Source of the DNA: Azospirillum sp. TSO22-1
GTDB taxonomy: Bacteria; Pseudomonadota; Alphaproteobacteria; Azospirillales; Azospirillaceae
DNA length: 64,000 nt
Assembly (NCBI RefSeq): GCF_003116015.1
Contig: NZ_LGQZ01000007.1
Location: 47,242 to 111,241 of the forward strand
Reading direction: 5' to 3'
Shown here: in pieces, positions 58,903 to 64,000 of the stretch
How the letters are laid out: each line of letters begins with the position of its first letter
Position numbering within the stretch: the first letter of the stretch is position 1
The notes under the pieces: generated by a model
What the model saw: only the letters and a program-made list of their open reading frames with translations
Database searches by the model: none
Told to the model about the DNA's origin: nothing
Program-made: the position numbers and the translations under genes

Positions 58903-59985
58903 CTACAGCAGACTCAACTGGTCCCCCGGCATCGGTGGCGGGCGGAACGATGCGGTGTCCAGTTCCCGCCAGCGCCCGCCCAGCCCCAGCCGCTCGGCGG
59001 TCAGCCGGAAGCGCCTGGACAGCAGCTCGGCGTACGGCCCCTGGCCGGACATGCGCCGGCCGAAGCCGGACTGGTACAGCGCGCCGCCGCGGCATTGGCG
59101 GATCAGGCTGAGCACCCGGTCGGCGCGCTGCGGCGCGTGGGTGCGCAGCCATTCCTCGAACAGGCCGGAGATCTCCAGCGGCAGGCGCACCAGGATGGTG
59201 CTGGCGCCGGTCGCCCCGGCGTCGGCCGCCGCCTCCAGGATGGTTTCCAGCTCGTGGTCGGTCAGGCCGGGGATCATCGGCGAGGCGAGCACCGTCACCG
59301 GCACCCCGGCCCGGCTCAACTCGCGGATCACCTCCAGCCGGCGCGGCGGGGTGGATGCCCGCGGCTCCAGCCGGCGGGCGAGGCCGCGGTCCAGCGTCGT
59401 CACTGAGATGCAGACATGCGCCAGATTGCGCGCCGCCATCCGCGCGAGGATGTCGAGGTCGCGCAACACAAGGGCCGACTTGGTCACCAGCGCCACCGGG
59501 TGATTGGTCTCGTCCAGCACCTCCAGGATGCGGCGGGTCAGCTTCAGGTCGCGCTCGACCGGCTGGTAGGGGTCGGTGTTGGCGCCCAGCGCCATCGGCG
59601 CAACGGTGTAGCCGCGGGCGCGCAGCTCCTTCTTCAGCAGCTCCGGCGCGTCGGGCTTGTGGAACAGCCTGGTCTCGAAATCCAGGCCCGGCGACAGGCC
59701 GAGATAGGCGTGCGTCGGCCGTGCGAAGCAGTACACGCAGCCGTGCTCGCAGCCCTTGTACGGGTTGATCGAGCGGTCGAACGGGATGTCCGGCGAGCTG
59801 TTGCGCGTGATGATGGTGCGGCTGGTGTCGACACTCAGCGTCGTGCGGAGCGGCGGCGGGTCATGATCGTCGTCGACCGTCCAGCCATCGTCCACGAACA
59901 CCCGCGCGTGCGGCTCGAACCGGCCGCTGCGGTTGCTGACGGCGCCCCGTCCCTTGCGCCCACGGTCGGGAAGTTCGTCCACCAT
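58903..59985 (-). CDS. Radical SAM protein (PA0069 family)
   Basis: A 360-residue radical SAM enzyme. The cluster motif is C79-x3-C83-x2-C86 in KGCEHGCVYCFA. Other marks are NPYKGCEHGC, PMALGANTDPYQPVERDL and SITTLDRGLARRLEPRA-like text near residue 180. This matches the PA0069 (SplB-like) family, whose reaction is unknown. The ATG at 59985 is chosen; 12 extra upstream residues are possible. Confidence 0.88.
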   Translation of the reverse strand: MVDELPDRGRKGRGAVSNRSGRFEPHARVFVDDGWTVDDDHDPPPLRTTLSVDTSRTIITRNSSPDIPFDRSINPYKGCEHGCVYCFARPTHAYLGLSPGLDFETRLFHKPDAPELLKKELRARGYTVAPMALGANTDPYQPVERDLKLTRRILEVLDETNHPVALVTKSALVLRDLDILARMAARNLAHVCISVTTLDRGLARRLEPRASTPPRRLEVIRELSRAGVPVTVLASPMIPGLTDHELETILEAAADAGATGASTILVRLPLEISGLFEEWLRTHAPQRADRVLSLIRQCRGGALYQSGFGRRMSGQGPYAELLSRRFRLTAERLGLGGRWRELDTASFRPPPMPGDQLSLL

Positions 59986-60034
59986 GGGCACGAGGGTGCC
60001 AGACAAACGCGAACAAATCAAGAACTGGCGTGGG

Positions 60035-60898
60035 CTACGCCGTGAGACGCGCCGCCGTCACCCACCAACCGGGCCGCATCAGCCGTTCCGCTGCGGTCTG
60101 CGCTTCCGCCGCCGTGGCGTACAGGGCGAAGCAGGTGGCGCCGCTGCCGGACAGGCGTGGCAGCAGGCAGCCGGGCGTGGCGGCCAGTGCCTCCAGCACC
60201 GTGGCGACCACCGGCGCGACGGTCAGCGCCGGCGCCGTCAAGTCGTTGCGCCGCCCGGCCAGCCGCGCGGCAAGTTCCGCGGCGGTCGCCGGGGACTCGG
60301 CGAAGCGGGCGGGGGCGGAGAAGCCGCCCTGGCGCGCCTTGAACACCGCGGGGGTCGGCACCGGCACGCCGGGGTTGACCAGCACGATGTGCGTCTCCGG
60401 CAGGGCGGGGGCGGGGTCGAGCCGGTCGCCGATGCCGCCGAAATAGGCCGGCCGCCCGGCGAGGCAGACCGGCACGTCGGCGCCGAGCCGCCCGCCGATC
60501 TCGGACAGCTCCGGCGCGTCGGCCGGCACGCCCCACAGCCGCGCCAGCGCGCGCAGGCACGCTGCCGCGTCGGCCGAGCCGCCGCCGATGCCGGAGGCCA
60601 CCGGCAGGTTCTTCTCCAGGTCGATGCGCACCGCCGGGGCGCGGCCGAGCCGTTCGGCCAGCGCCGCCGCGGCGCGGGTCACCAGGTTGCCGGCCGGATC
60701 CTCGGCCAGCAGCGGGGCAGCGAAAGGGCCGGCGATGGCGAGGTGCGGGCCGTCGTGGGCGGGGGAGACGGTCAGCCGGTCGCCGACGTCGGCGAAGGCG
60801 ACGAGGCTGTCCAGCTCGTGATACCCGTCGGCGCGGCGGCCGAGCACGTGCAGGTACAGGTTCAGCTTGGCCGGGGCGGCCTCGGTGATGGCGGTCAT
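60035..60898 (-). CDS. ispE: 4-diphosphocytidyl-2-C-methyl-D-erythritol kinase
   Basis: GHMP kinase of the MEP isoprenoid pathway. The 287-residue protein has the GHMP motif LPVASGIGGGSADAAACLRAL, the N-terminal APAKLNLYLHVLGRRADGYHELD and the C-terminal LSGSGATCFALY. Start at ATG 60898. ispH of the same pathway is in this window but not in the same operon. Confidence 0.96.
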   Translation of the reverse strand: MTAITEAAPAKLNLYLHVLGRRADGYHELDSLVAFADVGDRLTVSPAHDGPHLAIAGPFAAPLLAEDPAGNLVTRAAAALAERLGRAPAVRIDLEKNLPVASGIGGGSADAAACLRALARLWGVPADAPELSEIGGRLGADVPVCLAGRPAYFGGIGDRLDPAPALPETHIVLVNPGVPVPTPAVFKARQGGFSAPARFAESPATAAELAARLAGRRNDLTAPALTVAPVVATVLEALAATPGCLLPRLSGSGATCFALYATAAEAQTAAERLMRPGWWVTAARLTA

Positions 60899-60954
60899 GG
60901 GCGAGAGGTAGCGGAACGGCCGCGCGGACGGAAGTGGGAAGTCGCCGACTGCTC

Positions 60955-61066
60955 CCACCCTAACCCTCCCCCGCTGGGCGGGGGAGGGAACTGCGCCGCA
61001 GTGCAGGGAGGCATGGGCCATTGCCCCCTCCCCCGCCCAGCGGGGGAGGGATGGGGTGGGGGCTGG
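60955..61066. repeat. Pair of inverted C-rich palindromes, copy 3 of the family
   Basis: Two identical 25-nt palindromic elements, 60964-60988 and 61026-61050, lie in opposite orientation 37 bases apart. Each forms a stem with loop TGG or CCA. The left copy has CCCACCCTAA before it; the right ends GATGGGGTGGGGGC. They separate ispE from the TPR gene (both minus strand). Confidence 0.88.
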
Positions 61067-61080
61067 CAGGTATTCTGCCG

Positions 61081-62802
61081 CTACCGCTTCCCCCCCTCCG
61101 CCTTTGCCGCCTGGACGTCGGTCAGGCCCTTGTCCAGCTTCTCCTGGATCTGGTCCTTCTCCTTCTGCTCCTCGGCGGTGCGCAGCGCGCGCAGCCACTG
61201 GAAGCGGGCCTCGTTGCGGCGGCCGACGCGCCAGTAGGCGTCGCCGAGGTGGTCGTTGATGGTGGAATCCACCGGGCGCAGTTCCACCGCGCGCTCCAGC
61301 TTCCCCACCGCGCCCTCGAAGTCGCCAAGCTTGTAGAGCGCCCAGCCCAGGCTATCGACGATGTAGCCGTCGCGCGGCTTCAGCTCGACCGCCCGCTCGA
61401 CCATCGCCTTGGCCTTGTCCAGGTTCAGCCCGCGGTCGATCCAGCTGTAGCCAAGGTAGTTCAGCAGGTACGGCTCCTCGGGCTTCAGCTCCAGCGCCTT
61501 CTTCAGGTCGGCCTCGGCGTCCGGCCAGCGCTCGATCTTGTCGTAGGTCAGCGCGCGGGCATAGTAGACCGCCCAGTGCCGCTCCTGCGGCGTGCCGATG
61601 CGCTCCAGAGCCTTGCCGTAGGTGTCTGCCGCCTCGGCATAGCGCTTGGAGACGCGGTACAGGTCGGCTTGCCGGACCAGCGCGTCGGTGCGCTCCGGCC
61701 GCTCGTCGGCCAGCTTGCCCAGCACGGCGATGGCCTCGTCGGTGCGCTCCAGCCGGGCCAGCGCCTCGGCGGCGCGCAGGCGGGCGGCCCAGCCCAGCAC
61801 CGGGTCGGTCTCCAGCGCGCGGTATTCGGCCAGCGCCTCCTCGTGGTGGTCGCGGCCCTCCATGATGTCGCCGATCATCAGGCGCGCCAGCGTCAGGTCG
61901 GGGCGCAGGTGCAGTGCGATGCGGCCGAACAGCAGCGCCGTCTCCTCCGCGCCCTCGTGGTGCAGCGCGCTGCCGAGGTCGAACAGCGCCTCGCCCAGTC
62001 CCTGGCGGGCGTCGGAGACGATGGGCTTCGGCGGGGCGCCGGCCTCCAGCGCCTTCAGCGCCGGCTCGATCATCACGCTGTCGGGGTTGCCGGAGCGGAA
62101 GGCGGTGTACAGGCGGCGCGCTTCCTCGGCCTGGCCCTGGCGCTCCGCGTAGTTGCCGACCAGCTGGACGACGCGCAGCGGCGCCTCGTTGCCGATGACC
62201 TTGCGGTAGAACTCGCCGGCCTCCGCCGGCTTGCCGCCGACGTCGAGAACCAGCGCCGCGTGCAGGTTGTGCAGCGCCGCGAAACCGACGGAGCCGGCCA
62301 GCGGGGTCAGCGCCTGCTGCGCCCTGGCGGTGTCCTTGCGGGCGGCGGCCAGCCACGCCTCGTACAGCGGTGCCAGGAACTTGCCCAGTCCCTCGCGCGA
62401 CATGCCCTTCAGCAGGTCCTCGGCGTCGTTCAGGCGGTCACGCCTGAGGGCGTCGGCGACCAGCAGCGCGGCGGCCAGCTGCGGCTCGCCGTCCGGGCCG
62501 GTCAGGCGCATCGCCAGCGCCAGCGCCGTGTCGATCTGCCCCTCGCCGAGCTTCAGGATGAAGGCGCGGCGCATCAGCGCCGGGTCGCCGGGGTTGGCGG
62601 CGAGCGCCTGGCCCATGTACTGGGCGGCGGCCGTCCAGTCGTCCTGGTGCTGGGCGAACCGGCCGGCGAGGTAGCTGCCCGTGCCCGCCGTCGCGCGTCC
62701 CGGCCCGTCCGCCGCGGCGAGCGCCGTCGCCGACAGGGGAAGGCTCGCCGCCACGAGCAGGGCGGCAGCCGCAGCGCCGCGTTTGGTCCGGGAGATCATC
62801 AT
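61081..62802 (-). CDS. Large exported TPR-repeat protein
   Basis: A 573-residue protein with signal peptide (residues 1-30, LPLSATALAAADG) and TPR units throughout, with the clearest pairs in the C-terminal third (e.g. AEADLKKALELKPEEPYLLNYLGYSWIDRG and ERAVELRPVDSTINDHLGDAYWRVGRRNEARFQW, quoted in parts). TPR proteins act as assembly or anchoring scaffolds, here in the periplasm. ATG at 62802 has AGGAACGG upstream. It ends near the repeat pair. Confidence 0.88.
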   Translation of the reverse strand: MMISRTKRGAAAAALLVAASLPLSATALAAADGPGRATAGTGSYLAGRFAQHQDDWTAAAQYMGQALAANPGDPALMRRAFILKLGEGQIDTALALAMRLTGPDGEPQLAAALLVADALRRDRLNDAEDLLKGMSREGLGKFLAPLYEAWLAAARKDTARAQQALTPLAGSVGFAALHNLHAALVLDVGGKPAEAGEFYRKVIGNEAPLRVVQLVGNYAERQGQAEEARRLYTAFRSGNPDSVMIEPALKALEAGAPPKPIVSDARQGLGEALFDLGSALHHEGAEETALLFGRIALHLRPDLTLARLMIGDIMEGRDHHEEALAEYRALETDPVLGWAARLRAAEALARLERTDEAIAVLGKLADERPERTDALVRQADLYRVSKRYAEAADTYGKALERIGTPQERHWAVYYARALTYDKIERWPDAEADLKKALELKPEEPYLLNYLGYSWIDRGLNLDKAKAMVERAVELKPRDGYIVDSLGWALYKLGDFEGAVGKLERAVELRPVDSTINDHLGDAYWRVGRRNEARFQWLRALRTAEEQKEKDQIQEKLDKGLTDVQAAKAEGGKR

Positions 62803-62946
62803 GCCGCGTCCGTTCCTGGAAGAAACCGCCATTTAGATAAGCGCCGGCGCGCCGCTGTCACGGGGGCCGACTCGGGGAGCGTAAGCCGGAAGCCGTCCCG
62901 CGACAACACACAGGACGCGTTCCCCGTCGCGACAAAAGATGGAAGC

Positions 62947-63900
62947 TCAATTCCAGTCCGCCCGCACGCGGTCGATGGTCTCCGGGCGGAAGACGTCCTC
63001 GACCCGCTCCTGCAGGTGGGCGCGCAGCGCGTCCGGCATGCCGGGGGAGAGCCGGTCGCCCTCGATCTTCCAGCGCGCCATCCACGACAGGCTGCGCAGC
63101 CACGTCAGCCGGCGCAGCGGCTTCAGCCACGGGCGCACGGCGGCGGCCAGCTCCGCGGCGACCGCGGCCTCCCAGGCTGCGAGGAACGCTTTCACCTCGG
63201 CCTTGGTCAGCGCCGTGGCGACGTCGGGATCCCACATGGTGGAGGTGTAGAGGCTGGCGTGCGCGAGGTCGATGGCCGGGTGGCCGTACTGCGCCTTCTC
63301 CAGGTCGGTGAACCACGCCTTGCCTTGGGCATCGATCAGGAAGTTGCCGGGGTGGGTGTCGGTGCCGACCAGCGTCACCGGCAGCGGTGCGGTGATGCGG
63401 TCGGCCTGGGCGGCGCCCAGCTCGATCTCGATGCGCATCAGCGCCATCGGATCAAGGTCGGCGCGGTCGAAGTGCTCCGCCTGCCGCAGCACCAAGGCCA
63501 GCGTGGCGGCCACCGGGTCGGGCGGGCTGGCCAGCGGGGCGCGCTCCTCCGGCACCGGCAGGCGGTGCAGGGAGGCGAGCGCCGCGGCGATGGCCGGCAT
63601 GTCCTCGGGCAGGCGCGGCGGGCGGCCGGCGATCTCGGCAACCAGCAGGGCGCCCATCGGCAGGCCGGGGCGCGGCTCCAGCACCTCCGCCAGCTCCGGC
63701 GTGTGGCCGGAGGGCGCGGCGCGCGAGAAGGCCGCCGCCTGGTAGGCGAGGTTGGCCGCCGGGTCGAGCCCGACCTGGCTCCAGCGCGGCACGCGGGCCA
63801 CCACCTCCCGCCCGACGACGCGCACGTGGTCGTGCGCCACGCCCTTCAACGGCAGTGGTTCGAGCGCGGCGCCGTCCAGCGCGGCGGAGAGGGTGCTCAG
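62947..63900 (-). CDS. Aminoglycoside phosphotransferase (APH) family kinase, start uncertain
   Basis: APH/choline kinase-fold phosphotransferase of about 317 aa. The catalytic loop is LVGTDTHPGNFLID and the metal motif FTDLEKAQYGHPAIDLAHA. Substrate unknown; such proteins in bacteria are often sugar or amino-sugar kinases, not resistance enzymes. No ATG is found: the frame runs back into the C-rich repeat at 63903-63967, so the start may be the CTG/ATC near 63900 or a GTG at 63840, which would lose family residues. Confidence 0.7.
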   Translation of the reverse strand: MSTLSAALDGAALEPLPLKGVAHDHVRVVGREVVARVPRWSQVGLDPAANLAYQAAAFSRAAPSGHTPELAEVLEPRPGLPMGALLVAEIAGRPPRLPEDMPAIAAALASLHRLPVPEERAPLASPPDPVAATLALVLRQAEHFDRADLDPMALMRIEIELGAAQADRITAPLPVTLVGTDTHPGNFLIDAQGKAWFTDLEKAQYGHPAIDLAHASLYTSTMWDPDVATALTKAEVKAFLAAWEAAVAAELAAAVRPWLKPLRRLTWLRSLSWMARWKIEGDRLSPGMPDALRAHLQERVEDVFRPETIDRVRADWN

Positions 63901-63902
63901 GA

Positions 63903-63967
63903 TCCCTCCCTCGCCTCCGGCGGGGGAGGGAAGGGGCCCGCGCGCAGCGCGGGAAGGGTGGGGGCTG
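63903..63967. repeat. C-rich palindrome, copy 4 of the family
   Basis: Sequence CCCTCCCTCGCCTCCGGCGG with GGGGGAGGGAAGGGG and GGGTGGGGGCTGG nearby repeats the pattern of the elements at 19546 and 60955, in reverse orientation. It lies at the 5' end of the APH gene frame and makes its start hard to place. Confidence 0.75.
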
Positions 63968-64000
63968 GTGGGCGGCAAGGGTCGGGAACGTCCTGGGTTT

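Overview
The window is about 64 kb of very GC-rich chromosomal DNA from an alphaproteobacterium, most likely a Rhodospirillales member close to Azospirillum. Clues are the CcrM adenine methyltransferase, a full CtrA-type box, the coxB-coxA-ctaB-coxF-ctaG-coxC-DUF983-surf1 operon, the ispH-thrB-rnhA run, a CoxF-like miniprotein and a chemoreceptor tail fused to PilZ. Genus is inferred from gene content and style, not from a marker gene. No rRNA, tRNA, CRISPR, integrase or transposase gene was recognised, and base composition looks uniform, so this is core chromosome with small accessory patches.

Layout. 1-381: end of a chemoreceptor-like gene with a PilZ domain. 381-580: two nested long inverted repeats. 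1001-7195: aa3-type cytochrome c oxidase operon, followed by an M32 carboxypeptidase. 8682-11936 (minus): a GSCFA/TPR protein and an autotransporter-type beta-barrel protein in one unit. 12130-15416: thrC, an M16 peptidase and a GNAT acetyltransferase. 15461-16063: a small orphan gene behind a CtrA-type box, facing a coiled-coil miniprotein across a bidirectional terminator. 16137-19527: YqgE/AlgH, a DsbD/ScsB-type thiol reductant transporter and a peroxiredoxin. 19585-22088 (minus): ispH, thrB, rnhA. 22191-27569: a lipoprotein, then a tandem glycine riboswitch controlling gcvT-gcvH-gcvPA-gcvPB. 27627-28070 (minus): a secreted protein made of four exact-period 33-residue repeats that resemble curlin. 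28328-37284: small unknowns, an aminotransferase, a 2OG-Fe(II) oxygenase, a giant alpha-2-macroglobulin lacking the thioester cysteine, and a PheC-like periplasmic protein. 37405-43160: a MerR regulator with its operator and a fatty/branched acyl-CoA oxidation operon (thiolase, FadB-like, acyl-CoA dehydrogenase). 43349-48711: orphan LuxR-type response regulator, CBS protein, OmpW, lipoprotein, FAD oxidoreductase, and a patch of tiny orphan genes around a perfect 34-bp palindrome. 48760-55785: smc, DsbA-like, DciA-like DUF721, mutY, DUF1194, SRPBCC. 55880-58802 (minus): folB, ccrM, rnhB and a LprI-like gene, with a dense GANTC cluster in front of ccrM. 58903-64000: radical SAM protein, ispE, a large TPR protein, an APH-type kinase.

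How the parts work together. The cox operon encodes the three core oxidase subunits plus heme O synthase and copper/heme assembly factors. The gcv operon encodes glycine cleavage behind its own riboswitch; bases in the 3' P1 strand of the second aptamer can also pair with bases abutting the gcvT Shine-Dalgarno, which gives a simple translational ON-switch model. Cell-cycle logic is suggested by ccrM with seven GANTC sites in 118 bp and by a CtrA-type box upstream of an orphan small gene. Dispersed intergenic palindromes with a CCCCCACCC...CCCTCCCCC-type core occur at least four times and look like a genome-wide repeat family.
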